DNA of 64,000 bases from the NCBI GenBank assembly GCA_037179385.1, contig CM074179.1, forward strand, positions 8,928,001 to 8,992,000, in the 5' to 3' direction. The notes under the pieces were generated by a model. It had not been told where the DNA came from. It ran no database searches and saw only the letters and a program-made list of their open reading frames with translations. Shown here one piece after another: positions 13,315-25,702 of the stretch. This DNA comes from Holothuria scabra (lineage: Eukaryota; Echinodermata; Holothuroidea; Aspidochirotida; Holothuriidae). A program made the translations under genes and the position numbers. Every line of letters begins with the position of its first letter. Positions within the stretch are counted from its first letter, which is position 1.

Positions 13315-13461
13315 TTAAGGAGTATCTTCTTTAAGATATTTCTCTAATGTATCTACAAGCGTCGATTTCGGAACAGCGACACCAACCATATCTACTCTTT
13401 GGTCTGCTTTGAAAATCATCAATGTTAGAATGCTCCTAATGCAATACTGTGATGCTGCTTT
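13315..13461 (-). pseudogene. Orphan thioredoxin terminal exon lacking the cis-proline
   Basis: 147 bases with acceptor TTCATTCCGCAG, phase 0 and TAA stop, the same length as exon 4 of copy C. It encodes [20 protein letters not shown], then [20 protein letters not shown] and KYLKEDTP. Oddities: the Gly before IRS is Cys, and the near-invariant cis-Pro (IPTL) is Leu, a change expected to harm the active-site groove. Homology to the exon 4 region of copy C extends to both sides (about 13200-13930 with 22600-23550). I find no matching exons 1-3 between it and 22.7 kb. It is either a relic of a third gene copy or an alternative last exon of copy C, 9.3 kb beyond its normal end. Confidence 0.8.
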
Positions 13462-15324
13462 CTGCGGAATGAAAAGTAATCACTTTATTGGCAGCTACAA
13501 AAATCAGGAAAGTGCTCCCTTGCCTTTGAAACGTGAAGACGTAAAGAACGTGGCCTGGTCAAGTTCAATGAAGTTAGAGTATGAAACAATTATTTCATTC
13601 CGAAAGAATAAAAAGAATAAAAGCAGAAAAATGAAGTCAAAGGATGAATTACCATACCATTCAAGTAGCAGCTTAAAAGTTAGGTATTCAGCAAGCCCTC
13701 AAAATGTTCTATAGGGCCAACCGATTTAAATGAAAAGAAGAAAATTATTAGAGCCTTGAACATTCAGAGCATGTTCAGCAAACATGGACTTTTTGATCTG
13801 GGAACAGCTACTACGTTTAATTCGGACTCAGTATTTGCATAACATGACTACTTTGTACACCTGCTTTAGGTTGAAAATTCGTGTTGGTTCAAATTGAACC
13901 TAAAGTATCCAACAACACGTTACTGAATCAATTTGGCTCGAAATGAATAAAATTGATAGTCAAACATTTAGCCAGACGCAGTGCCGATAACATAATAAAA
14001 TCGATTCAAATTTGAACCTGTCGTTTGAGAGTGTGCTTGCTGGAACATCTCGACTCCTGAAAAGTAAAGTTATTTTGTTGGACACGTTTTAGGCTGGTCA
14101 CTTGTTTCATTTCACCGACGGATCGTCTTTTAAGAACTTGACGCTAATATAATTGGTCAATTTTGAGTAGAACACGTTCCCCAACTTTTCTTCCAATTTT
14201 CCCGCGAAACTCTGCATATCTTAACATATACATGTGACAGGTCAATTTTACGTACCTGAGTAGGTCCCACGTCGCAAGCAGTCATAATAATTCAACTATC
14301 TTATTCTATTGGCCAACTACAAATGGGACTATTTTTCCAAGCAGTTGGTTGGACACCCAGCTATCTAGTGTTGATCGATCGCTGGCCAGAAAAACCACCC
14401 TACCTCTAAGAGTGTGTGTCGCAAACTTTCCCAGAGTACTCTTTTTAACTGGAAAATTAGGACGAAAATTTGGAAGTCTGTGTCAATTAAACACAAGTAG
14501 CAAACAGGGCAATGAACATATACTACTTGACCCCCGCCAGCAAGTATGAGGGAATTCATGTTAATGTATGATGTAGGAAAATATTTCAATTGACAAATAG
14601 TCAAGGGCTTTGTACAATTCCACTGTAACAAATGAAAATTTGTTTAAATTTGTTGACATGGGGAGTTGAAAAGCGTCAATCTGGTAGATGCTAAACGTTG
14701 TACTTTGTGTAGGATATTTATGCTGGTCACGTTCTGTCATCATGGCACGTTAATTACAAGCGTCTTGTATTCAACATATTAAACATTGGTAATGCGGCCA
14801 ATGCCGGATACATTCAGCTGTGAATATCAAATTAAGCTAATTCATGCATATAGATATAGTTAAAAGAGAGGGTTGTTAGTAAGTAATACAGGGTTTTACG
14901 CCTTAAATTACATACTTTTCGTCTAATCTAGTGGAACCCCAAGACCAGTTTCGGAAAACTGAAATTTTCTCTGTATGATATTCAGTTGATTATGGTGGCG
15001 TAACTCATGCACAACGACAGTGAATTCGAAGTCTTTCTTGCATCAACAGTAGAATTGCATAGTATAGGTAACAATCCACCAACTCACAAGTCAAGGTTTT
15101 CAATCCGCTCTAATTTGCAAACTATCTACGTGGATGTCTCCACTTAACTATATTTCAATTACCAATTACGTATCTGAATAAACGTGACGATTACCGTTTG
15201 AAAATTTTAAAGCCTGATTAAGCGAACTCGCAGTCTACTCTGAGGTGTCTTTATGAACTCAATCCGGTTAATCACCCAAGATAGACCGTGGATCCATGTA
15301 AGTAGTTACCAAGTTTAATAGAGT

Positions 15325-15455
15325 TTTCCGGCCTTGTTTCCAACCTATTGGTTGAAGTCGAGCCGGTCACGGCCTTTTTCCAGTTGTGGCTCACTGGCTT
15401 GTTTTCCTTACTCCATTGCTTATGCGGAGCATCACGCACAACGGCAGACTGGTAT
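15325..15455 (+). repeat. Dispersed SINE-like repeat D1
   Basis: Contains TTTCCAACCTATTGGTTGAA, GGTCACGGCCTTTTTCC, TGTGGCTCACTGGCTTG and TTATGCGGAGCATCACGCAC. Copies: 16432-16530 and 37750-37890 (plus), 8118-8180 and 23072-23158 (minus). GTGGCTCACTGG resembles a tRNA A box, but no B box is placed correctly, so a tRNA origin is unproven. Confidence 0.55.
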
Positions 15456-16431
15456 AGGTTCCATTTTAGACCATTTGGTACTGTATGACTCGACCTAGGA
15501 AAAGACCCCCAGACTTCCGAAAGGCGGGTTCTCTACCTTTATTCCAAACATGCTATCTCTCTAGATCCATGTAATTTAGTTTCAAACGGCTGAATATTGG
15601 TGCACAAGTTTTCAGCCTGACAAATCACGTGCAGTGTAGGAGTCACGGAGGGCGTGATTAGCCCCATCAGATTTTTACTTGTCCCCAGTTGACCTCTCCA
15701 ACGTAGGTTAAGGAGTTATTTCAAACACAAAAATATTTAATATAACCCTCCTGAGGCTTAAGATTTGCTAAGAGATGTGCTTAAACCTCTGAGCTTCAGA
15801 GACCACTCTACGTGGATCCCGAGGGATGTGCTCCGGGACTCCCCCAACAGTGACGGGCTTCACGTTTTCTTCGTTCTGGGGAGAAACTTTTTGCTTCCCC
15901 AATATTTTTCTTTCCACCTGCATGGTTTGCCCCCCAAATATTGACACCTTGACCCTGGCACTGATCACGTGAGCAGTCAAGATCACTTTCGATATTAGAC
16001 ACACAGTTGACTTCCTTTTTGGGTGAAAATCAGGTAGGAAATAAAGTGGTGATGGAACAGGTTTGCTTAGAGGTCGACGATGTGTAGATAGTGAATGACC
16101 AACCTGAAAGAGTGTGGGTTATAAAGCGTTACATTACCTCATTAAAGCCACGTGACTTGCCTACTGTATGAATGTCAGCCTTATGGACAGACTAAGTTTC
16201 CTTTTTCTTTTTGGTTAAGTGTAAATAATTTTCGTTCCCTTTTATAGTCCTGCTTCTTATTGTCATTTTTCCCCATGCAAGCCATCCTATTTAGAGAACT
16301 CATCGATGATACTATAAGTCACCTACCAAAGTAGCTCATTTGTGCAGCCCTCATTCTTGTAAGATATAATGCACTTAATCCACATAGTTTACCTGTGTAT
16401 CGGTTCCTACCTAACATGAGCATATAGATGG

Positions 16432-16530
16432 GAGTTTTACGGCCCAGTTCCAACAAATAAATGCAAGTCGAGCCGAGCTGACCACGGCCCTTTTTTCCAA
16501 TATGGGCTTATAGGTTACATGGACTAGAAT
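16432..16530 (+). repeat. Dispersed repeat D1, diverged copy
   Basis: Carries TTTTACGGCCCAGTTCCAAC, a diverged GTCGAGCCGAGC and CACGGCCCTTTTTTCC in the same order as at 15325. Confidence 0.45.
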
Positions 16531-18736
16531 AAACTATGGCATGATATGATTCTTCGGTATGTGCTCCACATGTAGTCCTTGGAACCCTACACGATTCCAC
16601 ATTGGAATATGATCTGTCGCCTTAAAAGTGCGACCGTTTTTCCTATTCACCGACTTAACGTTGTTTGAGTATTAATAAAAAGCCTAATTGAATAGATGAG
16701 AGAAGCAAAATGGGCAACCACACAGATTTACACACTTTTCTTACCAGCGGGAAGCAATTGAAAAGTGGGAGGGGGGGGGGGGGCGAGTAATTATTGCACC
16801 ATGAACATCACCCAACCCCATTGACCAAAATTAACATTTATGCTAATTTTGTCGCTTTTTCTACCAAGAAAAACAAATTTTTTTTAAATGAAAAGGTATG
16901 CTTTAAATCATTTTTTCAAATGAAACTGGGCACAAAAAAGGTAGAATAATTCGTTTTTCCATCCATGCTTCAGTAGACAACAATTCCAGTATATACTGTA
17001 CGCCCTCTGCAAACTGAGGAACATTGCTAAGATTTTAAATCCTCCAGTAAGTAAAGAATTCATCTCCTCACAGACAATTCAACTGACAGCGTTGAAACAA
17101 AACTGATGAAAGTTATAAATGAGGGCATGTACGGTAAGTACATGGTCCCCTGCCTGAAGTCTTGCCCGAAAGACTATTTAAGCTGAGCGCCACCGTCAGT
17201 TGGCATGGAACGCAGAGAATATTTTGAAAAATCGGACCCCTCAAACTGTCGAAAATGGCAGTTCTCAGGCTTGTAAGTAGTAGCGAAGCAGCAGGGAGGT
17301 AAAAGATTTCTTCAGGGGAAACGGGCAAGCACCCAATTTTTTTATTTTTCTTTGAAGTTGAAACACCACTATATTGGAGAAGTAATTTGTGGCGCGCCAA
17401 GCGATTCGAAACTTTTACCTTTTTGAAACAAGTATTTGTGGCCATGGAGCTTGTATTGCAGACATGTTTTGATTCTGGTTTTCTTGTATAGGGAAATTTG
17501 AAAAGTTGGGGGGATTACTGATCGAAGAATCCGCACTTCCCATTTTGACAAATCTGAGAAAGTTTGCACGGTGATCGACTGAAGATCGTTGTTGCTACAT
17601 AATGTTATCTTGAAGGTCTACGAACTGAAGATTTCCAATAATAATTTTAATAGTTTCCCACAACTTTGTTGTTTATTTCAGACAAACTGTTTCAAAGTCA
17701 AGTGCTCCTATCGGAGACAGTTTGGAATTTTATGAAAGAAAATGTATAAAAATGGCAATGAAGTTGTCGGTGTCACTTGAAGATCTGGTGGCACAAATGA
17801 CAAATTTCGATTGTTTCATTTCCAGAGCTTGAAAAGGTTCATCAAACTGATTCATGGGACAGCACTTATGCATAACCAACTGCGCGTTGAAGCGAGCGTA
17901 AATTTTCGCTTTTTGCGCTTGTATTAAAGGGAACCAGAAATTTCCTGAGCAAGAGAATGAAAAAGCGTTTTCTTACCCGAGTGGAGGGGGGGGGGGGCGC
18001 GGAAGCATGCTGTCGCCCCCGCAGCCCCCCCCCCCGGCTTCCTACGCCTATGATTTAGTAATGTCAATAATTGATCTAGTCCGAAATATAAATTTTTTCA
18101 CAACATTGTTTCGGCAACAAAACCAAACAGTGTATTTCATATTTAGCAGCCTGCACATAGAGTGTCTGTATTATATATTATTATATTATGTACGCGTTGT
18201 ATGCCCCTCATGATATGAGCAAGGTAACTAATTGGTATGTGTCTGCACAAAGGTTGGTAAAGATAGTTTTAGGAAAATTCTAGGAACGACTTAGCTTTGA
18301 AAATTGACATTGCTGGGATGAAGAGGAAGCGATCTTACCAAACACCCAAACTTTCCATTATTCCTCCACACGAATAAAGTACTCCTCGTCGGCAGGCGGG
18401 GTTTAATGGGGGAGGGGGCCTTTGGGGTTTCAAGTCTTTTCAAAACATGCTCAACCCACCCCCCCCCAAAAAAAAATGCCCCAGGTTTTACATTCCTAAC
18501 TACTGGTGTTGCCTATTTGAAAAAAGAGATCTTTCACACAATTGTATGCTTTTCTTCCCTGTCACCACATCCTAATTAGGAAATCCACCGATATGCCCTC
18601 CCTTTAATTAAAGCGAGAGCTCAATACGCCAGGTTACTTGTGCACCACGCCAGTGTCGTCAGGTACGTGGACCATATCTTGATTAAGTACATGTATTACA
18701 GTGCAACCGAGTACAGGACGGTTCGTCGACTAGTGA

Positions 18737-19191
18737 AGGTAGCGGGCCACTAATTATAAGTCCCATTGACTTACACACTAAATTAGGCTACTTCCGTGCC
18801 CCCTAGCTCCCAGTAGAAGTTTTCAACCAAGACATGTTACCCCTCTGATCGAAGCCACAATCTCGGCTTCCATGGCACTTTCAAATTTCCATACCATGAC
18901 CATTGAAAGTTTGAGCTAGAGAGCCTTGAAAGATAGGGATGTGTTTCCCGCCATAATAGCTACTCAAAGCGGAGTAATACAATAAAAAAAAATGGCACTA
19001 AAATTGGTCAGATTGCCTTGAATTTTACACAGTATGTATTCAACTCATTGTCTACAAAATCCAAATGCAAAAATGATCATATTTTGTAAGTAACACAGTC
19101 AGAAACAACATCCCATAAATTTTTTATGGCGCTTTGTCTGTCAGTAAACATTTTCCCGGACATGAGTATTGGAGTTAGTGGTCCGCTACCT
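18737..19191. mobile_element. TIR element T1, first of a tandem pair
   Basis: 455 bases beginning AGGTAGCGGGCCACTAA and ending with the inverse TTAGTGGTCCGCTACCT. No open frame of note. It lacks about 16 bases (around ACGGCATTTCACAG) that the second copy has. The second copy follows after only two bases (TA). Confidence 0.8.
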
Positions 19192-19193
19192 TA

Positions 19194-19665
19194 AGGTAGC
19201 GGGCCACTAATTATAAGTCCCATTGACTTACACACTAAATTAGGCTACTTCCGTGCCCCCTAGCTCCCAGTAGAAGTTTTCAACCAGGACATGCTACCCC
19301 TCTGATCGAAGCCCACAATCTCGGCTTCCATGGCACTTTCAAATTTCCATACCATGACCATTGAAATTTTGAGCTAGAGAGCCTTGAATGATAGGGATGT
19401 GTTTCCCGCCATAATAGCTACTCAAAAACGGCATTTCACAGAGTGGAGTAATACAATAAAAAAAATGGCACTAAAATTGGTCAGATTGCCTTGAATTTTG
19501 CACAGTATGTATTTCAACTCATTGTCTACAAAATCCAAATGCAAAAATGATCATACTTTGTAAGTAACACAGTCAGAAACAACATCCCATAAATTTTTTA
19601 TGGCGCTTTGTCTGTCAGTAAACATTTTCCCGGACATGAGTATTGGAGTTAGTGGTCCGCTACCT
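19194..19665. mobile_element. TIR element T1, second of a tandem pair
   Basis: 472 bases, nearly identical to the preceding copy and in the same orientation, with the same 17-base inverted ends. A TA dinucleotide separates the two copies, which suggests a TA target or a shared duplication step. Confidence 0.8.
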
Positions 19666-21289
19666 GAAACACATTGACTGCCTAGCATACCAAGCTGAAT
19701 GTTTACATTCGACGCCATATACGTAAACAAACCAATTTAAAAGCAACACAACCAGTGACGCAGCTGCGGGCGGAGGAGGGTCAGGAAGGTGATCGGTGTG
19801 TTTTGTCGCTGAAAAATGAAAGTCCGGAAATTTTCAAACTAATAACGTTACACCAGATCATCAAGTAAAACCAGACAAAAACCAGGCATTGCGGTTTTCC
19901 CAACTTTTCTTTCATGAAATTCCGAATTCTCCCAAAACAGGCATATTTTGAAATTTATTATTTAAAGAAAACAAATATTCGGTTCGCATTGCGCTCCCGA
20001 AAATTGCAACACTAGTACAGAAATGTTAACGATTCAAGTCAAATGAAAGTTTGGGAAACTTTCCCCGCGTTTTCTGATATTGAAGAAATCCGAAATATGA
20101 CATAAATGACCATGATTATCAAGATCAACTGCGGGGCTTCTTTCCTTAGTTTTCTTTCGCAAATGTCAAATTTTCTCTAGAGATATTTATTGTAAATACT
20201 TGTCTGCAGAAGCCATCGCAGTTTCCGAAACATTTTAAAAAGGCGTCGTGTGCCTAAATCCGATTTTTAGATGAAATAACATGTAGAGCAACAACGGGAG
20301 TTAGTTGCCGTGCAATCACAGATTTGCAATTGTCTGTAATGCAATTTCCTATTTTCAAATATTTTTTAAGAAAGGCAAAAGTTTCGGCGCGCTTCGCGTC
20401 TCACACCACGTTCCTATTTACTCTTCAGCGCCTGATTACCGTATGAATGGTGAACGTTTAAGATCACGCCGACTTGCACTCGCAGTACAAGCAGAGAGTT
20501 GTCCCTGACAACTCCATGGCACAATAAATCCATAATCCAACATTTCTGCACTCCAAACTCTATAGGCCTATTTTAAAGCAATGGCTTAAGGGTAACAATT
20601 TTGGCACGCTGACATGACGTCATAATACTCTCCGCCGGCCATTTTGGAGTACATGTAACTACGTAGTAAACCACACTGGGAGCGCTTGCTCGTTGAATGT
20701 ATACATACCGTGCCTACCACGCCGTCCCTGCGTGCGTTATAATGTTGATTGTATGGTCTTTCGTTACGACCTAACGTTAACCGAAAATTGAGCAAATCTA
20801 TCATGAATTGATCAAGAAAAAGCAAGAAAGTTAACAGAAATTAGCAGAGAATCCGTTAGGAACAAGGATTTTAACAGTTGTAGTTGTCGTAGAGGCTTGA
20901 AAGCATTCATGTAAAGTAAGGTTACCCTTAATAGCCTGTATGCTTTCGATTCTATCAGGTTGGGTGTTATGAAAAGAGGGCAAGTTTATAAGGCAGCTGT
21001 ATTGAAGCTTCTTAAGGAAGAAGTAATATCTTTATTCATTTCAAAAGCATTTTCGTTCTTATTAAGTAATGTGTGAACTCATTTGAGATTGTTTCTCTTT
21101 TCTACTTTCAAATAAAATTTGAAATTTTGTGCTCCCTCCATCATCCGCCTGACACGAGAACGCATTATTGTAACCTTTAATTTATAAATACAATAGACTA
21201 TAAAATCCTTTTCAGCCCTCCTTAAGTAAATCCTCGTAGCCTAACTATCATAACTATATAGCCGTTTTTATCATCATTACTGCATTCAG
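19666..21289. other. Intergenic, no gene seen
   Basis: Unique-looking AT-rich sequence. One short GC-rich motif (TTCGGCGCGCTTCGCG near 20383) recurs in weaker form near 12700. No exon recognised. Confidence 0.45.
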
Positions 21290-21480
21290 AACAGGGGTGG
21301 TGCCAGGATTTGCCCTACGGGGGGGGGGGGGGGCAAGCTCCCCGACAGGGGGACCAGAATTTCAAGGTCCCGACAAAGTTGATGTTATGTCCGGGTGGGA
21401 CGTGACTTGGTAGAATTTGAGGGCGCCGAAATTTTGGACTTTCTTTTTAAGAGATACTTAAAAGAATTTTTGAAAGAAAT
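21290..21480 (+). repeat. G-run dispersed repeat
   Basis: Run of about 17 G near 21318, then a CCCCGACAGGGGGACC hairpin and GAGGGCGCCGAAATTTTGGA. Inverse relative of 7140-7310. It is followed by a (CA)n-rich tract at 21655-21712. Confidence 0.5.
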
Positions 21481-21967
21481 TTGGCTTTTGTTTAAGTACA
21501 ATGAAAAAATTTGGGTCTCCATTGAAGAAAGAGACCATTGACTTCAAACAATAATAGGATGCTTTCTCTAAATATAGGGCATCAATGTTCCAAGTTTGAA
21601 CACTGTTAGACATTCCTATCTTGAGAACCGTGTTAACGAGCGAAGTTTCACATACACAAACACCCACCCACATACACACACACCCACACACACACCCTCG
21701 CACATACACCCATACCATCATGGCTGCACAGGTGTGGCTAAGAAGCCGTGATATAGTCAGGAGCTTTGTGTGGACACCTTAAAAGGGGGATTGTTAGCTA
21801 CTATGTGTCATTATAGCTGAGTTTTATTTCGACACAACCACCAGGTTCCTATCCCAGCCCATTGAGAAACGAACCATACAATCAGTTTACGCAGAAGACT
21901 CACAAAGAAGAAAATCATAATGCAGAGCCTTGGGGGAAAAGCCAAAATTAATTAAACTGACTACCCT

Positions 21968-22362
21968 CTCCCCTACACTCTAAAATCAAAAGAGTGAACT
22001 TAGTCACTCTTTGATCGAATGAAAAGTGTAAATTCACTCCATTAGAGTGATAATTCACTCCAAGAGGAGTGAAGTTCCCTCCAAAAGGAGTGGAGTTCGC
22101 TCCAAAAAGAGTGAAATTCACCAGAGAAAGAGGGAAAATACACTCTTCCACGAGTGCCTGCAATGATCGCTCTTTTTTTTAAGAGCGATCACTGTGGGCA
22201 CTCCATCAAGAGTGAAACTTCGCTCGTTTTAAGGGAATTTCACTCTTTTTGGAACTTCACTCCTCTTGGAGTGAATTATCACTCTTATGGAGTGAATTTA
22301 TACTTTTCACTCGATCAAAGAGTGACTAAGTTCACTCTTTTGATTTTAGAGTGTAGGGGAGA
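21968..22362. mobile_element. Foldback element F1, GAGTGAA subrepeats
   Basis: A near-complete palindrome of about 395 bases. The arms begin CTCCCCTACACTCTAAAATC, are almost identical over the outer 130 bases, and meet at a GATCGCTC/GAGCGATC hairpin around 22165-22190. Each arm is made of short imperfect units of about 17-21 bases with GAGTGAA or its complement. No open frame. The ends resemble the 143-bp element at 961-1103. Confidence 0.85.
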
Positions 22363-22737
22363 GGATTGTGGGCTGTAGTAGTGTATTTTTCGAGGATACA
22401 GAAACTCTGGGGTAATTTATTACCCACCTCATTATATCCGACCCAAGTCGGTTTTGAAACAGGTCTATCTTAAAGAGAGGGAAAGAGGGGGAGAGGTGGA
22501 GGGGGAGAGGCAGAGAAAGGGACGGAAAGAAGATAACCAATATTTTGACTGTTTGTTCGTACAAATAATACATTTATGGAAGAAAAAAGACAATAATTTT
22601 TACCGTTTTTATTGTAGCCGTTCCAAAATGCAACGGTACATCAAGCGATTAATGCATCCACCAAAACTGATAAAACATTCAATTTGTTTACTGAGCAATA
22701 ACTTTCCAGAACTGCAAGCAGTTTGTTTAAAAATTAT
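22363..22737 (-). other. 3' flank and probable 3' UTR of thioredoxin copy C
   Basis: Contains the AATAAA at 22608-22613 and a GA-rich tract at 22470-22530. The part next to the stop codon matches the flank of the orphan exon at 13200-13314. Confidence 0.5.
22608..22613 (-). promoter_or_regulatory. trx: Candidate polyadenylation signal of thioredoxin copy C
   Basis: AATAAA on the minus strand, about 125 bases beyond the stop codon of exon 4. The spacing suits a short 3' UTR. The hexamer is not preserved at the matching place of the orphan exon at 13315. Confidence 0.5.
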
Positions 22738-22884
22738 TTAAGCCGTATCTTCTTTAAGATGTTTCTCTAATGTATCTGCAAGCGTCGATTTCGGGACAGC
22801 GCCAACAACCATGTCTACTCTTTGGCCTCCCTTGAAAATCATCAGTGTTGGTATGCTCCTTATACCATACTGTGAGGCCACGTT
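22738..22884 (-). CDS. trx: Secreted thioredoxin copy C, exon 4 (C-terminal half, stop)
   Basis: 147-base terminal exon, acceptor ATTCCACAG, phase 0, 48 residues then TAA. It encodes residues 83-130: [20 protein letters not shown] with the cis-Pro P94 that faces the active site, then [20 protein letters not shown] with G110, and a short tail KHLKEDTA. The four exons together give 130 residues, about 111 after signal cleavage, the normal thioredoxin length. The segment [12 protein letters not shown] is typical of cyanobacterial and plastid m-type thioredoxins (family knowledge). All invariant residues I can check are present, so copy C should be functional if it is spliced. Confidence 0.93.
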   Translation of the reverse strand, partial: NVASQYGIRSIPTLMIFKGGQRVDMVVGAVPKSTLADTLEKHLKEDTA

Positions 22885-23071
22885 CTGTGGAATGGAAAGA
22901 AATAAGTTTATCGTTGGAACAAAAACGAGAACGAATTTTCTTGCCTTTGAAGACCAATTGCATGGTCACGTGGTATATCAGACTTGCAATCAGGAGGTCG
23001 AGAATTCTACTCCTGGCCGGGTCATATCGACGACGTAAAAACGGAAGCTATTGTCATTGTGCTTGTTAACC

Positions 23072-23158
23072 AGAATAAGCACTGGAAAACCAACCAGTGA
23101 GCCACTGCCGTGTCCGCTGTACTTTAACCAGTTGGTTTGAAACTGAGCCGCCGTAAAA
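23072..23158 (-). repeat. Dispersed repeat D1, minus-strand copy
   Basis: The reverse strand reads TTTTTACGGCGGCTCAGTTT, then AACCAACTGGTTAAAG and CAGTGGCTCACTGGTTGG, in the order seen at 15325-15455. Confidence 0.5.
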
Positions 23159-23569
23159 ATCCATCTAACCTAACTTAATCTTGCCTTCGAAAGTACGTTG
23201 ACCGGTGTCGAAATGAAAGAATGTGGTCAATGAATTTGCTAGACGGAGTATTAAATATTATTATTCCAACGTGTTTTAAAATAGAAAGAATAGAAGCAGA
23301 AAAAAAGATTGAAGTTAAATAAAGGATCAGATGCCATTAGATGGAACGTTAGTTATTTAGCAAACCCGGAAAATGTTCTATAGACCTTGCTGATTTACAC
23401 GAAAGGGAGGGGAGGGGATTAATTTCATAACTTAGGACATTGGATATTTAAGAGCCTTGTATACGCCTTGTTTGAAAACCAGTTTGGGTCAAACTGAATC
23501 TAAAAATACGGACACGTAACTGAACCAAGTTTGGTTTGAAGGCCAAAAGGCTTAGTGATTCCTTGCCGA

Positions 23570-25020
23570 AAGGAAAATTTCGAAAATTGTGCTTTTTGAC
23601 GCCTGGTGACCTCAGATGATTATCTTGGCAGTTCTTCGGAATTTCTACCTTTTAATGGATGGAGACCCTAGGTAACCATTCTGCATCCACAAACCAATTA
23701 TGAAATTTTCCCGACATTCCTACTTGAAGGTATCTTGTTAACAAACTTTTTATCCCTTGTGATAATATCATATTTGACCTCTGCTGACCTGGTATTTGGC
23801 CTCTCGTGATCTGTCTGATATCCATCAACGTTTTCACAATTTTACATCAAATCAAATAACCCTTTACCTTTAGGGAAACAATGGGCTTCTTCCTCTGAAA
23901 ACGACAAATCTGCATACTTTATTTAGCTTCTGTGATCTCAAATGACCTTTGATCTACACCAAAAACAATACCAAATCTATGAACCAAATATGAAAACTGT
24001 CCATCATTGTAATCTTTAGGTATTGTGATAGCAAGCCATTCAGACCCTTGGTCAGGCAAAGTAATGCAGGTGGCAAACTTTTCGGGAGGGGGCAGGTGGC
24101 AGAGGAAAGTTTTCTCAGGGGCAAAAAAAAGGAAAAGTGTTGAGAGAAACCTTCAAACTCTCTAAGGGGCGGAAACTTGAAAATTGAAGCCAATTACAAG
24201 GTTTTGGCAGCGCAGCCTCTGGTAAAATCAGATAATCTTTGATCCCCCCCCCAAAAAAACATAAAAAACAACAACAAAAAAAAACAAAACAAAAGGGATC
24301 TTTCACTCAACTTGAAAAATCTATTTGCCTACGTATGAAGAGCGTCGGTCATTCCGTTTTGAGTTACTGTGTTTACAAGCCATTTGCGGGGTTTTCACAG
24401 TTTTTTTCACTAGTGACCTCCAACTGACCCTTGACACCCACCAAAAGGGATAGGTTTTTCTTCACAACATCAAATAAGAAAAATAGCGGTCATTCCTATC
24501 TTCAGATACCATGTTTACAAGCTATTTTGAGGTTTTCGTAGACTTAGCATGTGTGATCTCACATGATAGATGACGTCCACCAAAAACAATAGGGTTGTTC
24601 TTCTCAACATGAAACATTTTATACCAAATATAAAAGGTATATGTTCATTTCTATCTTGATATTTCATGTTAGCAAGCATTTTTGGGGAACAAAAATTACC
24701 TCTACCAAATATGAAATGTGTCGTTCATTCCTTACTCGAAATATCGTGTTTACAAGGTTTTGGGTTTTGACCCCTGGTGACCTCAAATTACCTTTGAACT
24801 CCTCCAGTATCAATAAGATTCTTCCTCTCAACATGACAAATCTATGAACTAAATATGAAAAGTGTCCATTCTATCTTGAGACATCGTAGTTACAAGCAAA
24901 AGTATCACAAAGTCACATACACATACAAACAAACATACATACACATACAAACAAACATACAAACATACACACACACACATATGCACACGCTACTTCATCA
25001 TCGCATTGATACCTGTCTTA
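23570..25020 (+). repeat. Long TGACCT-unit array with ACATAC/CA tail
   Basis: At least six diverged units of about 130-170 bases, each with a version of GTGACCTCAAATGACCTTTG, CACCAAAAACAATA, TCTCAACATGACAAATCTAT and GAAAAGTGTCCAT. It ends in ACATACAAACA repeats at 24910-24985 and a tail ending TAGGCAAGGTATG. Same family as 690-1475 and 33830-34465. Confidence 0.75.
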
Positions 25021-25702
25021 GGCAAGGTATGAAAAATCGCAACCCCTCAGACAGCCGGAAATGGCATTCCCCGGATTTGTAAGCAGAATTTAAGCAGTCG
25101 TTATATTGAGCTCTCTTGTGCGAATGAAAAAGTGCAAAATGATCGACAATTTTCCGAACAAACTGCAGGAGTTATTTGGTGTGAAACATGGTGAGGTCGA
25201 GGGATGTCAGAGGAGGGGTGTTATTAAGCAAATGTGACACATAACATAGCTGATTTAAGTTGAAAGACAAGTCACATAACTTCCACAGTAGCAAGCAAGG
25301 TGAAAGTTTATCTGAAGAAGCTCAAGATCCTGGAAATTTTCAAAGGAGGATCTTTAATCATTTACGGGATGATGATGTTATCAGAAAATGATTTGAAGAC
25401 TTCCTCATTTTCAGTGTTAATATTATGTTTTACAATATGGAAGTAGTCCTGACTGAAAAATTTGCATCAATTCAACGGTCGACTAAACTGTTTCAGGTCA
25501 AGGAACGTATTTGACCTTTCCTGCCAAAGACACTTTTACCGAGACCTAATCGGGGGTCACACTTAAACGAACTAAATCGATCCCATTTTTCGGGCTTTTG
25601 TTAATTTTTTCTCAATCTCTGGTGGAAAAGAACAAAAAATTGCCAACATGTGTAAATATAAGTTGTAACGCAGGACTATGGAAATTAAATATATGCTAAT
25701 TA

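Larger units (their letters stand above)
13462..18736. other. Intergenic, no gene seen
   Basis: The first 470 bases are the duplicated flank of the orphan thioredoxin exon. The rest holds D1 repeats at 15325-15455 and 16432-16530, G or C runs at 16767-16783, 17987-17998 and 18028-18037, and one G-run type repeat at 17110-17350. No domain or convincing splice pattern was found. Confidence 0.5.

Noticed and set aside
15325..15455. tRNA-derived SINE
   Set aside because: One A-box-like string, but no correctly placed B box or cloverleaf; left as an unclassified dispersed repeat.
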